This document shows, in pieces, positions 22,539 through 35,100 of a stretch of 64,000 bases of DNA. The notes below the pieces were generated by a model that saw only the letters and a list, made by a program, of their open reading frames with translations, made no database searches and had not been told where the DNA came from. Source of the stretch: Cyathus striatus (Eukaryota; Basidiomycota; Agaricomycetes; Agaricales; Nidulariaceae); NCBI GenBank assembly GCA_025738555.1, contig JAOVFP010000001.1:2108001-2172000 (forward strand), read 5' to 3'. The translations under genes were made by a program, and so were the position numbers. The number at the start of each line of letters is the position of its first letter. Position 1 is the first letter of the stretch.

Positions 22539-24600
22539 TCACTTCAACTTCTCCTTTCTCTCGCTAGTGCCCTCATCTTTATCTCCCTTCTCCTCCTTGC
22601 TCTTACTCTTACCCTTTCCCTTCCTTTTCTCCACCTTTTGTTTCAGCCACCTTTTCAAGTCCAAGAATGTATAGTGATCACTTTCAAAGCCCCAAAGATC
22701 CAAGTCAGTTGGACTCTCCTCATCTCCAGCTAACCATGCATGCATTGCTGGGAAATTTGCAATCTTGTCAAAATTCAAGTAGTTATTATACCAGGCTGAG
22801 AATGAAACAAAAACTGAAATAATTTCCTTTTTAGTTGCTTTTGCAACTGGTCAAGTCCTGTTCTTGTCCATCACATTATGCTCAGAAACTGCCTTTATAC
22901 AGGCAGTATATTTCTGGTAAGCAACTTGAAGTCCAGGTGCAGTATTCTCAAGAATATCCTGGGGAATCTTTAGAACAGCTGTAAGCTCCTCAGTACACTG
23001 CTCTGAGATCCCACCCCTTTGAGCCACAGAAGGGGTGTGAGAGCGAGACACAACATGAGAACTAGCTGCTGAGCTTCCAGCTGATGACTGAATATATCTT
23101 ATCTCATCATTGACAGGGGGGGTTGCATTTGGCTTAAATCCAGACTATAAAATAACACAGCATAAGTAAATTTTACAAGAATAAGAGAATGAAATATGTA
23201 GTTACACTCAGTACTGGCAAAATATATTCACCATCAATCTTGAGCCAGTTGACTTCCTCATCTTCCATAATGGCAGTTTCAAAACTTCCCAGAAGATTCC
23301 AGGCTTTGCTTTCATAAACAAATAGACAGCAATCAGCAGCTTAAATGATATTAGCATTTGAATAAACAATAATAAAAAAACATACTAAAGAAATGTTCAG
23401 CTTTTGCTTTGAGTTTCTTCAAGATGGATGCAATGGTTAAAGTATGATTGTGCTTGAATGAAAATGATGCCACTCCAGGTACCACAATGGTACTTGGCTC
23501 TGCATCAGATACATACAGCCAGACTTGTCCCTTGACTAGACCAATGGTAGCACTTTCAACAGCACTGCTGAAGTCAGCAGCATTCAGGTGATTCCTGAAT
23601 GCATTTCCTCTGATAATACCACCTACTTAGAGTTAGTATAGTATATAGTTATACAAAAGATAGATTTACCTTCACTTCTCAAAGAACCTTTGGGGTTAAT
23701 CATAGCTATGTCCACAGTATCTACTGTACCTGGTTTACTGGTGGCACAAAGTGGACTGACTGGTGGACTAGTCATGACAATGTCTACCATACAATTGTAA
23801 GTTTTGACAATATTTAGAAATGAATAGCATATACCATCTTTATTCTGATTATTATTGTTTCCATCTGCAAAGAATAATAAATTAATATAAATATAAATAT
23901 TACTGAATTGTCCATACCTTTATCCTTACTAGATTGGTCTTCTGTATGCTTTTCATTACTAATATCACTTCATTTCAAGATGTTAGTTACAGCAATATGG
24001 TTACGACAATACTGAATTTTTCTTACCTTTGTCCTCACTGGTTTGCTCTTCTGTATACTTTTCATTACTAATATCACTCCCTTTCAAGATGTTAGTTATA
24101 GTAATATAGGTAAGATATATCACTTACCATCACTGCCATCTAATTCTTCTTTATCACCAACACTCAATTTGTCACCTGAATTTTCTGTATTTTCTATGTT
24201 TTCTGTAATATAAGTGTTAGCAAAAATATATATAAAAGAGCTATCAGTTGCAAACCTTTGCTTTTGCTTTCATTGTTGGTTTCAGATTCACTGGATTCAC
24301 TTTCTTCTTCAACTGTGGAGGATGTGAATATTTTGATGCATGTTTTATGAAATATTTTCTTACCTTTTTTATGTCTGAATTACACTTATGAGTAATGGTG
24401 AAAGCTGGAACTGCTGGTTGAGGTACATTAAGGGCTGGACCTCACTTTGGAGGAGCAATAGGAAGCCCACTTTCCTCCAGTACCCCTTCAGCACTAAGTA
24501 TTAAATATATTATCAGTCCATAAATATTGTATAAATATATATAATACATATGCAGTAAGATCAGAAATGCCCTCTGCATCTGCAGCAGGGCTATACTGAA
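22539..24600 (-). pseudogene. KDZ-A gene 1: KDZ-linked accessory protein of unknown function
   Basis: Multi-exon gene directly upstream of gene 2, with about 110 bp between them. Recognisable parts, from right to left: acidic/Ser-rich short exons at about 24600-23870, a middle block at about 23700-23200, and a C-terminal block with GGISEQCTEEL, FPAMHAWL, DLDLWGFESDHYTFLDLK and a Lys/Glu-rich tail. KDZ-B has NRTWPVAKAT at about 22855, but here the Trp codon is TGA. Exon 1 of KDZ-B (MARHSTC…) has no counterpart; homology stops near 24600. I cannot name a family. The conserved pairing with gene 2 suggests a role in transposition. Confidence 0.7.
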
Positions 24601-24699
24601 CACAGATAAATATATATTATATTTGATTGGCTACAACATGATTATATAAACTACTTCAGCCTTCCTCTTCCCTGACACACAGCCTTGAGAACACAGCCT

Positions 24700-25930
24700 C
24701 GAGGCAAGACATCACAGGGGAAGGAGGTGAGGGGGTGGAGATGAGGGGGTGGAGACAGCACAGGGGGAGGAGGCAAGGGGGTAGAGATGAAGGGGAGAAG
24801 ACAGCACAGAGGGAGGGAAGAAAGGGGAGGAGACAATGCCTGCACTCGTCACTTTTGAGATGGCACAGGGGATGATGTGAAGAGGTAGGAGGGGGGATGG
24901 CCGTTCATGCTCATCACTTGTGAGATGAGGCGGTGGGAGAAGTGGGACACACACTTGTCATTTGCAAGACAAAGTGCAGGGGAGGAAGGGAGATGGTCAC
25001 TTGTTCTCGTCACTTGCGAGACAAGGCAGTGGGAGGAGGAGGGGGATGTGTGCTTGTCATTGAGACGGTGCAGGGAGAGGGAACATGAGGAAGGAGATGA
25101 GGGGGAGACAGCACAGGGAGAGGGGATGAGGGGAAGGAGACGAGGGTGAGAGAGTGCAGGAAGGAGATGTGGCAGGAGATGAGGAAGGGGCTGCATGCTC
25201 GTCATTTGCAAGACAAGGAGGTGGAGGAGGGAGGAAAGAATAGTTGTCCTCGTCACCTGCAAGATGAGGAGGCAGCGGATGAGGGGGTGATGGCACGCTT
25301 GTCCTCAGATGAGGTGACAGAAGAGGGGGGGGACACATGCTCATTATTTGCGAGATGAGGTGCAAATCTCCTCCTTGTCTCACAAGTGACAAGGAGGTAG
25401 CAGAGGAGGGGATGGGGATGGACATTCGTCCCCGTCAGTTGCGAGATGGTGCAGGGGGACGAGGTATGGGGGAGGAGACAACGCCTGCACTCATCAGTTG
25501 CAAGACAGCACAGGGGGAGGGGGTGGGGTGGTGGATACAACACATGCACTTGTCAGTTGCAAGATGGCACAGGGGGAGGAGGCATGGGGGAGGAGGTGAG
25601 GGGGAAAGATGAGGCCTGTGCTCATCAGTTGCAAGATGGTGCAGGGGGAGGAGGCATGGGGGAGGAGATGAGGCCTGCACTTGTCAGTTGTGAGATGGCA
25701 CAGGGGGAGGAGGCATGGGGGAGTAGGCAAGGGGGAAAGATGAGGCCTGCACTCGTTAGTTGCAAGATGGCACAGAGGGAGGAGGCATGGGGGAGGAGAC
25801 AAGGGGAAAGATGAGGCCTGCACTCGTCAGTTGCAAGATGGTGCAGGGGGAGGGGGCAGGGTGGTGGAGACAACACATGTGCTTGTCATCTGCAAGACAG
25901 TGCAGCAGGGGGGGAAGATGGGACAAAAAG
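24700..25930. repeat. G-rich minisatellite array in KDZ-A, unit about 60 bp
   Basis: Units built from GTCAGTTGCAAGATGG, CACAGGGGGAGGAGGCAT and GGGGGAGGAGATGAGGCCTG repeat about 15-20 times with strong strand asymmetry (G and A on +). The same array type with the TTGC(A/C)AGA(T/C) motif occurs in KDZ-B. Long frames here on either strand are repeat artefacts. Confidence 0.9.
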
Positions 25931-26338
25931 ATAAAAAAAACTAACCTGTTAGTCCTGTATGTGTTCTCACATGCAAGACCATTCACAGAGCTCCCTGCCA
26001 ACCACCTATTATCGATCTTGTAATTGATTTGTTGCCTACCAAAATGGATAGTTTGAAGTGACAACATGGGACCATAGTGTGGGCTTGAAGTGATGACATG
26101 GGACTGTGAGTGAGCTTGAGGTGATGATGAAGTGGGAATATTGAGGCTGGTGCTAGGTGACAAAGAGGGAATGGTGAGGTGGGCTTGAGGTGATGACATG
26201 GGAGCTTGAGTCATTGACATGGGAAGGTGAAGTGCTGATGTGGGAGAGAAAAAAAAGTGCTTGGGAAAAAACATACCAGATGAGGAAAGTGCGATATCAT
26301 TGGTGGTTATGTAGCATAGTGAAAAAAAAAAATTATAA

Positions 26339-26424
26339 GGCTGCTTGGTGTAGTGGTATATTGTTTGGTTTATTTGCTCACATGATCTCTATGTACTGCA
26401 AGGGTTCAATTCTTGCTGGATGCA
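26339..26424 (+). ncRNA. tRNA-like Pol III segment in KDZ-A
   Basis: A-box-like TGGTGTAGTGGTAT and B-box-like GGGTTCAATTCTTG lie 51 nt apart, and a T-run (TTTTTA) follows. The length of about 86 nt suits a tRNA with a long variable arm or intron, but no clean cloverleaf was drawn. Equivalent segments sit at the same place in KDZ-B and KDZ-C. It could be a tRNA-derived SINE head or a tRNA pseudogene captured by the ancestor. Confidence 0.5.
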
Positions 26425-26504
26425 AAATTTTTATTCTATATTAATAACATACAACTAGTAATAAGTAACTGAGCTGGTACATTAGTAAAGTAAATGTAAT
26501 CTGG

Positions 26505-26730
26505 TTCTGCCATAGGTCCAGCTGGAGTCTGGGTGGGTTCTGAAAGGATTTGGTCCACCAGAATTCCTGCTGAACTGGCCAGACTCCTACTAACCAATGG
26601 ATTCCAGCTGGAGTTCTGGTGGACTCCAAGTGTACTTGAACTGGACCAGATTCAAAAAATTGACTGGACTTACAGCTAAAACAAGTCCAGCTGGAGTCCA
26701 CCTGGAGTCTGGCTGGAATGGGGGGGGGGG
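26505..26730. repeat. GGACTCC minisatellite, right end of KDZ-A
   Basis: CCAGCTGGAGTC(T/C)GG-type units next to the terminal G-run. Together with the left block this gives subterminal repeats at both ends. Confidence 0.8.
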
Positions 26731-26762
26731 AGTGTAAAGACCTCAACAGGCTGATGCTTCCT

Positions 26763-27530
26763 TGGTAGAACTTCAAGCAGCATTAGATGAGACTTGTGCA
26801 GTTTCTGTGTCACTGGCAACTATCTCTCATACTTTGAAGTGATGTGGATTTACTCATAAGAAAGTGAGTGGATTATTATACACTTGGCAGAGGAATAACC
26901 TCTAACAGGATATATAGCTAAAATGACCTGCCCTGGAGCACAACAAAGACAAGAGAATCAATGTCAAGATTTGAATTGCAAGCAATTATGAAGCACACCA
27001 GCTCATTTTTGTGAATGAGAGCCATCTGAGCCATTTCACAGTGCAATGATCACATGGATGGGCAGTACATGGAGCTTATTCACATAGATGAGATTTCTTC
27101 ATAAGGGGAAAATGGTATGTATTTACTGTATATGCATATTGTTTATCTCTGAATGCCACCTAGTTACTCTATTCTTCCAGTGCTGTCTCTCAATGGGATC
27201 ATCTATGTTGATGTCTCTGAGAGAGCAGTGAATGGAAGGACCTTTTATGCAATTATAGAAGGTCTTCTCAATCATATGAATCCTTTTCCACAGCCAAACT
27301 CTGTAATTATTATGGACATGGCTAGCAGTATGAGGCTTGAATATCTTCTGCCTTACTCACCAGACTTTGATCCAATCAAAGAAGCTTTCTCATGCATCAA
27401 ATCATGGCTGTGCTCCAACCATGATTATGTCCTTGGGGAAATGATGGGGGAAGAAAATGATAATCCATACAACATGATATGGAATGCCATTTACAATGTT
27501 ACTCCTGGTAAAGCAGAGGGGTGGTTTTGA
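26763..27530 (+). pseudogene. Tc1/mariner-like (DDE_3) transposase remnant
   Basis: N-terminal helix-turn-helix text (VSLATISHTLK, then a TGA at about 26848, then CGFTHKKV) is followed by stop-ridden sequence. The region around 27010 reads FVNESH where the family has a catalytic Asp (D-E-S). An open part from 27153 contains DVSERAVNG, VIIMDMA and YSPDFDPIKEAF, the second and third catalytic regions; the third normally reads SPDxNPIE. Length and order fit a transposase of about 340 residues. It sits against the right end of KDZ-A, so KDZ-A may have inserted into it, but I could not find the missing part left of 20078. Confidence 0.72.
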
Positions 27531-27738
27531 CACAGTAGCTATATTGTGTAGGTAGCTACATAGTGTTTATATAACATTACTCATTGTCATCCAACTTGTC
27601 ATAATTGTCCTCCACCTCTGAGTTCTCTTCAACCCTTTCAATTTCCCACTTGAGATCACTTGAAGATTGGATAACTGTCTCATCATTCACAGATACAGAT
27701 GAGTAGCATGACAAATTATTTGTGGTAGGCATCACTAA

Positions 27739-29562
27739 TTATAGATTAGGTGTTTCAAAATCAATAAAGGTAAGCTGCAACTTACTATTGGCTGTGTATT
27801 CTTCAAACTCTTGAATGGTTGAGATCACTTGACAATGTGTTAGGTGGAAGCTTGGTAGCATTACAGAGGCCTTTCTAAAAAGAGTCTTAGTCTTTTCTGT
27901 CAAAATGTGAGTGTTGGCATGAAATTCCCATTCAGAGATTGTCATGAAATCCTTGATTGTTTCCATCCCTGCTACAAAGATGCTCATGCACTCATTATCC
28001 ATCAAAAATGAAGGACCATTCTCTGGCTCTAACAAGGTTAATAACATGTTGATGGTTGGATAATCAAGGATATCAAATTGTAGAGGTGTAGTCCTCTACA
28101 AGGTGAGCCTTCCTCAGTCCCAAGTGCATAAGACCAGTTCTATAGACAGAAACTAGCTACACAGGTGTAGGGATGATGGTAAGAAAGACTAAAGAGTGGT
28201 GATGTAAGCAAGTCTACTTATGTACTACTGTAAACCTTAACCCAACTCTTACACAAATGTTGGGTCTCCTGATGCAATAAATGAAAGACCTTTATACTGG
28301 GAACTGCTAGCCTTGGGAGTTTGAGTTTGGTGGTATCTTGAAGAGCTTTTTGGTGTTGTTGATGGTGAACATGACTTCAAAGACTTCTTTCCTAGATATA
28401 TATTGATTTGTGGCACAAGAGGAGGACAACTCAGGCTTGATCTACCATGTGCTCTTTTCAGAGGAGGCTCAAAATCAAGACTATGTGGTGGGCAGTGAAT
28501 ATCAGCTTCTCCCAATGCCTGTCAAAAAATGTACATGTGTAAGTCTATCTATTAGTGAAACAATATGCATAAAATAACTTACAATCATTTTTGCCCAGTG
28601 TGACATCTTCTTATCCTCTACTGGAACATGCTCCCCACTTGGTGAAATATAGCAGCAATGACTATGTTTTCTGCACTTCAGCTTGCCATCAAGCATCTTC
28701 CATGCTTCATGAACACCAGTATTATTGTTGGCCAGATCATTGGAATCATCATTCTCCTTATCATCATGTTGTTTTTGTTTACCTTTGCCAGACTTCTTCT
28801 TGGGCTGTATGAATAGAATCAGAGTAAGCATTGACCAGCCCACAAAACCACATACAGCCTCTAAATCCAACAACACAATTCCAACAGCTTTGCTTCTGGC
28901 ATGTGAAGCTAAACCTTGAAGTTTATTGGTTGCTGAAGACCAGTCCTCACTGCTTGTTAGCAATGATGGTGCAACACAAGTTCCCTCACTACTCAAACAA
29001 TATGCCAGCTTTACTTTATCTTGTTCCATACTGAGATATGCACAGCAGTGTGACTTGAAGTCTTCCCAAGGTATGTCTGTTTTAAACCTGAACTCCCATT
29101 TAGCCCCTTCTACTACTAGCTCAGCCATAACACAAAATACTGGATGATGATGCATTGAATATAATACTGTAAGTGTATATATTGATAAGGCATACCTCCT
29201 TCTTGAACTTCTTCATTTGGCCACACTCTCCTGGGTGTAGGTTGATGTTGTGGGGGTAAGGGATCATTCTGAACCAAGGCAGGGTTTAATTCTGGGTGAT
29301 GAGGGCCATGGAAGATGGGCCCATTGGCCTGGGGGGTGTACATGGCTGGATGAAATGAGGGATATTGCTGGTGGTGGTGAAGAAAATGAGGCAGAACAAA
29401 TTGCTGATAAGGTTGCAGGATGTGGGGAGGTGGATATCAGAGGAGCTGCTGTGGTTCTGGAGGATTATAGGCATAATAAGGAGGATATGGTTGTACAGGA
29501 CCTTGAGGATGAGCTGGAGGTGGTCTTGGGTTTGAATTGTTCTGATTGGCATTATGAGACAT
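27739..29562 (-). pseudogene. Unrecognised four-exon gene with one nonsense codon and a broken 3' part
   Basis: ATG at 29562 (MSHNANQNN) opens a Pro/Gln/His-rich exon, interrupted by TGA at 29437-29439. Three good introns follow: 29140-29195 (56 nt), 28805-28855 (51 nt, phase 0, so it can be read through) and 28519-28582 (64 nt). The second region (AELVVEGAKWEFRFKTDIPW) looks like a PB1- or ubiquitin-like start but is not proven. The third carries the Lys-rich PKKKSGKGKQKQ and then CRKHSHCCYISPSGEHVPV, ending in a Ser-rich tail (stop at 28249). A separate open block, 28047-27739 with upstream text DYPTIN (…FMTISEWEF…), is probably its former last exon. Function unknown. Confidence 0.6.
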
Positions 29563-29918
29563 ATTGACAAGCTCTCCTATGAAGCTTGAGCTACTAATGC
29601 TAGTTACTTATACCAATCTGTGGTGGCATCCTCAAACCCTCAGTGCCCATTGTCTCCAATGACTAAGAGACATCCTTGCTGTATATTGCTTGAGACCACT
29701 GCAGATAATTGAGACCAGGCACATCAAGCGTCATACAGTAAGCATCCTTGACACCATAACCCTTTTAAGGAATGGCCTGCAGATCCTACCAGCAGACTGG
29801 CTCAGATCATGCTGCCAGTGAAACTCAGATGTGTACTAAGAAAATTGTAGGTCTATATTGATATGCAAAGCACTGTAAATCAAGATCCTTAATTGGCAAA
29901 TGAGCTGCCAAAGCACAG

Positions 29919-30850
29919 AGGGGTGTCAGCCAATTTGATCATGAAAAGCCCTGGATTTTTTGATCACCTGCTATCATATATTTACTAATGAATCTATGGG
30001 TTACTAATGAATGTAGTGGTGATCATAGGTGATCATAGGTTAGTTCAAGTGCATATTCACATACTATTACTACTAATAATTTCCAAGGTGATCATAGGTG
30101 ATCATAGGCCATTTCAAGTGTGTATTCATATATTATTACTACTAATAATTTTAGAGGTGATCATAGGTTATTTCAAGCATGTATTAACATATTATTACCA
30201 CTAATCATTCTTGAGGTGATCAAAGGTGATTATAGGTCATTTCAAGTGTATATTCACTTATTATTACTACTAATATTTTTGGAGGTGATCAAAGGTGATC
30301 ATAGGTCATTTCAAGCATGTATTCACTTATTATTACTACTAATAATTCTGGAGGTGATCAAAGGTGATCATAGGTCATTTCAAACATGTATTCACATATT
30401 ATTACTACTAATGATTCTGGAGGTGATCAAAGGTGATCATAGGTAATCCCAAGCACATATTCACATATTATTACTACTAACCATTCTAGAGGTGATCAAA
30501 GGTGATCATTAAGTGTTTTCAACTGCACATTGGTCTATTATTAGTACTATTAAATGTAGAGATGATCATAGGTGATCATTAAACATTTCAAGGGCATATT
30601 GGCCTATTATCAGTACTAAAGAATATATAGGTGATCATAGGTGATCATGCAGCATTTTCAAGGACGTACTAGCATAATATTGAATGTATCTCTTCCTACA
30701 TGTTACATCTGTCACACATATTCGCACATGTCACATCTGTCACATATATTCACACGCGTCACGTCTGTCACACATATTCGCACACATCACATCTGTCATA
30801 TATATTCACATGTGTCACGTCTGTCACACATATTCACACGTGTCATGACA
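29919..30850. mobile_element. Half copy (one arm) of the 4 kb foldback element
   Basis: Starts AGGGGTGTCAGCCAATTTGA, the same terminus as the right end of the element at 36316-40333. It then has about eight 69-bp units (GGTGATCATAGGTGATCA core, about 30010-30650) and then GTCACATCTGTCACACATAT units to about 30850. No matching inverted arm follows, so this is a truncated or solo arm. Confidence 0.75.
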
Positions 30851-33800
30851 TTGTGCTGTAGATGAGGAAAGTATAAGATTGGAGAGGGTGAAGTCCTTGA
30901 TCTGACAAAGTATTTCATTGTAACATTTGTGTTGTTTTCAAATGATGAGGAATCTTCATCTGCCAGTGTTTCATGCAAGACTTTGTCTTGCTGAAGCGAA
31001 CAATGCAAAAGAACCATGACTAATATTCCATATATTAGCATCTGTTAATGCAGACAAGTAAAACCAAACATCTCTCACCAGCCTTAAAGATATGTTGTAG
31101 ATTTATTATGTAACAGGATGTTAGTTAGCTAGCTGCAACTGCCAGATAGCTCTCAGCTATTCTTTATGTTGGGCATGAAGCTGCTACCTTTGACATAATA
31201 TTCTGCAAAAACCACAAAGGTAATACAGGCTCCATAACAGGGTGCCATTTAACTAAGCAACTAGGTTAAGAGAAAGTATGACAAGTTCATGCAGCTTTTG
31301 ATTCCCATTCTTATCTATGTCTATGCTGTGAGCATTTCTATTCAGGTTAGAATGAAGTTATTGATGGCACTGCTTAGGGCTGTTAGGTTCTTGGATATGG
31401 GGGGATTAAGCAAGTTCTGATGGTAATTTCTGATGGTAAGTTCTGGATTTATTTGTTTCTAATAATACTTAAATGTTCCAGTTGTTTCCTGTAGCTAGCT
31501 TCATGTTGTCGAATCTTTCCTCAAAAGATCATCTTCACCTAGTTCTCTATGCTCTACAGCTAGTAGAACTACTGTCAAAGGTCTCTAGTTTGTACAGGTC
31601 AGCATTCCACAGAGAAAGCATATTCCACAAGATAGAGACTTTTGCAGCACATCAAGTTACCTTGTCTAAAGTAAAGATAAAGAATATCAGTGTGCAGAAA
31701 CAAATGAGGCAGCACCGATACCTTCAATTCCCTCGATTGCATCCATTCCTGGCTTCAACAAGAAAATATCCCAGACTCTGAATCCATAAGATGCCACCAT
31801 ATTGAGATCACATGTTATTCAGCTCAAGCCTGAGGGGATGGTGGAGTAGATGACTCAGATGATGCCTTCGAGGAATTATAACATCTTGTGTAGTGCATAT
31901 CAACATCAAAGGAAGTGGAGAAAGATCTCTCTTCATCTCTCTGGGAATTTGCGAATCTTTTCACATCTCCTTGGACATTCATTTTGAGTTTCAAACTATT
32001 ACAAAGCAGTATAGTCAATGGGCTGCTATTATTTGTAACAGAAGGAAATCAAAGTGGTACATTTCATTGCCCTCTATCTGACTTTAGGAAACTTGAATAG
32101 TGGACAGACATCATTCTCAACTCTTGTGAGGAAACTGCAGAAAAGTTTAACAAGTTCAAAGTAACTATGGATAGCTAAGCAATGATAGTAATACTTTGCC
32201 TTTTTAATATATCTTCTTTCAATTCAATGATAAATTTCCAGACTCAAAGACTTCACTTGGTCACAGGTGATAATTCCAATATTCTGCAAAACCTTCACAA
32301 TATTGTGGTGTTGATTCATGTAATTGTGAAAGAGATGCTATAGAATTGGTTTTCCCAAGCAGTGTATGTATAGTTCCTTTTACTGATCTAGCAAATATAC
32401 AGGATAAACCTGAAGTGAAGGATGATTCACATGAGGATAATGGTGTTTCAAAAACTCACCCATGACACAATCTGTTACCATTGTGGAGGAAGGGAAGACA
32501 TCTGGCTAAACTGGCAAGGAAAGCAGAGCCTTCATTTGAAATACATCCCAATTTCTCTTGTGTCACTCCAGCTCAATTGTCATACATATCATTCCCTCAC
32601 AACAGCAAGTACCAGCCAGTGCGAATGGTCTCCTCTGGGAGGAGTTTTAAAGGTACAAAATGATTCTCCAGTGCTGGGGTTGGTGCAGAAAAGTATTCTG
32701 GTGGTGGAAGAGGTATTCTGATCTTATTGGACTGCCAACCAAATAAAGAGGTTGAATACCTCAAGTTCACTGAACCTACTGTTGAGTCTGCTGCTGGTCC
32801 GACTCCAACAGAAATAGTGCCACCCAATATAGATGTGACACCTACACAGCCTTTGGCAGGACGACACATATCTCTGGACAACTCTGCATCTGAAATGGAC
32901 CTGCTGGAGTCATTTGAGATATGTCATAATATTGTTGTTTGGAATTGAGATTCAAACCCCATCCTTTAAATCTAGTATCCTTTTGACAATGATGCATGAA
33001 AAGGAGTCTATGAGTAGCTGGTTTGCTGAGTAACAGTGCATGATTGTCTGGCATGTTTGTTATGCTCACCACTTACAGCATCCAGCTTCGATGCCAGTTC
33101 AAATGTTCATGACATGACAACAATGAAACATTACAGTCGACTATAACTATGGCTGCATCGGCAGCTGAAAGCAGCTCTAGCAATGCCCCTATGATTAGCC
33201 AACATTGCAGTCAGAGACTCTGTGAAAAATACAAGTACCATAGTGGGTGAGGACTCAAGTACTCAAGTGTAGAGACTAACTTCAAGAGCAATAATAGATG
33301 TGAAGTTCAAAACTTGTAGGAGAACCTGTAGGTGTAAATAAAGTCTAGCAAGTGAAAGAATTGTCATCTTATACCCTTGCATGATACCTGCTATCTCCCA
33401 TCTGCTTTCATTTTTTTTAAATCCATTTTATCGAGCATAGTAATTCAATTATGCTTGGGCTTCAGACTGAGGCCCAAATTTTACATAGAACAATGGGAAT
33501 GAGGACAAGGTATAATTCAAAAATGATGGATATGTGTGCATATATCAAGCAAAATTATGAATGAGCTTACATCATTTGTATCCATATTATCTGCCACCAT
33601 TCCAGTTGATAATGCATTAGTATTTTATTCCCCTGTCAGTTAATAACTATTTATACAATTATAGGCACACATCAGACAGAGATATATTTATGTCTGACAT
33701 GCAGAGTATGGGAACTGGTTACATGCACATTATGTGCTAACATGTTTTAAGCTTTTAGTATCAATGTACTTTGGCTATACTATTATACACAATACTGATA

Positions 33801-34060
33801 CATGCGCTATTGATCTATCACACACAATAATCAATCTTGATCTTTGTAAATGATGGCATTCATGAATATTTGTGGATACATGTTTTACATTTAAACAGAT
33901 ATAGATAGATAATCATCTGAATCTCACTGATAAAAATACCAGATCCTCATGCACATGCCACCATGAGGCATCAATAAACAGATACATCATATATATAATG
34001 CTAGAGTCATTGGATTCCAAATTTAAACTTCATCCAGCTTGATCACATCCTCATATTTTC
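30851..34060. other. 3.2 kb without a recognised gene
   Basis: Several short open frames (31473-31781, 31915-32100, 32481-32663, 32727-32948, all +) could be exons of one decayed gene: 31915-32100 ends SGTFHCPLSDFRKLE, and 32727-32948 has a Pro/Thr-rich stretch. I found no family motif and no certain splice chain. The rest is AT-rich. Confidence 0.4.
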
Positions 34061-34064
34061 TGCA

Positions 34065-34820
34065 ATGGCACCTCAAGTTAAACTTTTATGTCAATGCTCT
34101 AAATGTACACCTGGTAAAGAGAAAGCAAGAAGAACAATTCATAAACACCTTCAAACAGATCACAGACTTTTTGTCTCCATTGAAGCTGGGAGGCCTAATA
34201 TTGCATCTGCAGCAGTTACTCTCATTCAAAAGTGCATCTTAGCCAATGAGACTTTGCTTGGAACATCTACTAAAGGCAGAGGTAAACTAATTAAGCATCT
34301 TTCTGTTGTTACAAACTAATAAAAAGATGAAAGATAAAGATATGTACAAGAGAAATAATAAACATATGACTATAATGGAAACATCTGATGAATCTGGATC
34401 TGCAAGAAATGAATTCAATAGTCAAGATACAAGAATTAATACTATTTTCTCAGCCACAGAAGATGCTGCAAATATGAGCTCCATTCATATGGAGATTTAT
34501 CAGAGTTACAGACCTATTTCAGAAAACAGTGATATTGATGACATGGATAACCATGGATTAGAATCAGATACCAATTTGGATTCAGACTATATTGCTTCAT
34601 CTGCTGGACATTATCCATTAGAAGCAAACATTGAAAACAATGATATTAATATACAGTATACCTACAATGGAACACCCATAAATGAATACTCTGTACCTGA
34701 AGAAGTAATAAAACTCCAACAAGAATTGTTGGATGAGTACCACCATCCACCCAAGGAACCTATATCAGTTCATGTTCTCACAGATTCTGAAAGACTCACA
34801 CTCATGCATTATATCAGTAC
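34065..34820 (+). pseudogene. N-terminal remnant of a tnp2/Plavaka-like transposase, cut by KDZ-B
   Basis: ATG at 34065 is followed by a CxC finger-like start (LCQCSKCTPGKEKARRTIHK…HLQTDH). A frame change near 34300-34320 leads into an acidic linker, and then the text EEVIKLQQELLDEYHHPP…ISVHVLTDSERLTLMHYI resembles the N-terminal region before the catalytic domain in fungal CACTA/Plavaka-type transposases. The frame ends exactly at the left terminus of KDZ-B (34821). The catalytic part is absent. The family call is from memory of the motif style and is not certain. Confidence 0.45.
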
Positions 34821-34830
34821 TTTGCACTCC

Positions 34831-35100
34831 CCCCCCCCCAGTCCATCTGGACTCAATATAGTCTGGATAGTCCAGGTGGAGTCTGGTGGAGTCCTAATGG
34901 AATCTGGTGGAGTCCAGGTGGAGTCCAGTGGAGTCCAGTGGAGTCTGGGTGGAGTCCGGATGGAGTCCTGATGGAATAGATATTGTCCTAATGATATCCT
35001 GCTGGAATGTAAGGAGTCCTGGTGGAGTCCTGATGGACTTTGTATTTTTTAAAGTGACTCCAGGTGGACTCCAGGTAGACTCCAGGTGAACTTCACAGCA
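34831..35100. repeat. GGACTCC minisatellite, left end of KDZ-B
   Basis: Units such as GTCCAGGTGGAGTCTGGTGG and CTCCAGGTGGACTCCAGGTA in both orientations, aligning with 20085-20345. Confidence 0.85.

Larger units (their letters stand above)
20078..26738 (-). mobile_element. KDZ-A: two-gene KDZ-class transposon, decayed
   Basis: Bounded by inverted ends TTTACACTCCCCCCCCC (left, 20078) and the same sequence reversed (…GGGAGTGTAAA, right, 26731-26738). Inside both ends sit GGACTCC minisatellites. From right to left: minisatellite, tRNA-like segment, G-rich array, gene 1, gene 2, minisatellite. The organisation matches KDZ-B and KDZ-C. No target duplication was recognised: the left flank ends CAGTAC and the right begins GACCTC. 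The right flank lies at a mariner-like pseudogene. Confidence 0.72.

Noticed and set aside
24651..26274. Long Pro/Ser/His-rich or Gly/Glu-rich frames in the G-rich array of KDZ-A, and the like at 43687-44684 and 59728-60966
   Set aside because: Simple-sequence translations on both strands at once. Codon content follows the repeat unit, not any protein family.
20070..26746. Target-site duplication for KDZ-A from CAGTAC or GACCTC
   Set aside because: The two hexamers do not match each other, and each recurs at other copies' ends, so they look like parts of the element tips rather than target sequence.
31473..32948. A chain of short + strand frames as one multi-exon gene
   Set aside because: No consistent donor/acceptor pairs or family motif could be found to join them, so they are reported only as an unresolved stretch.
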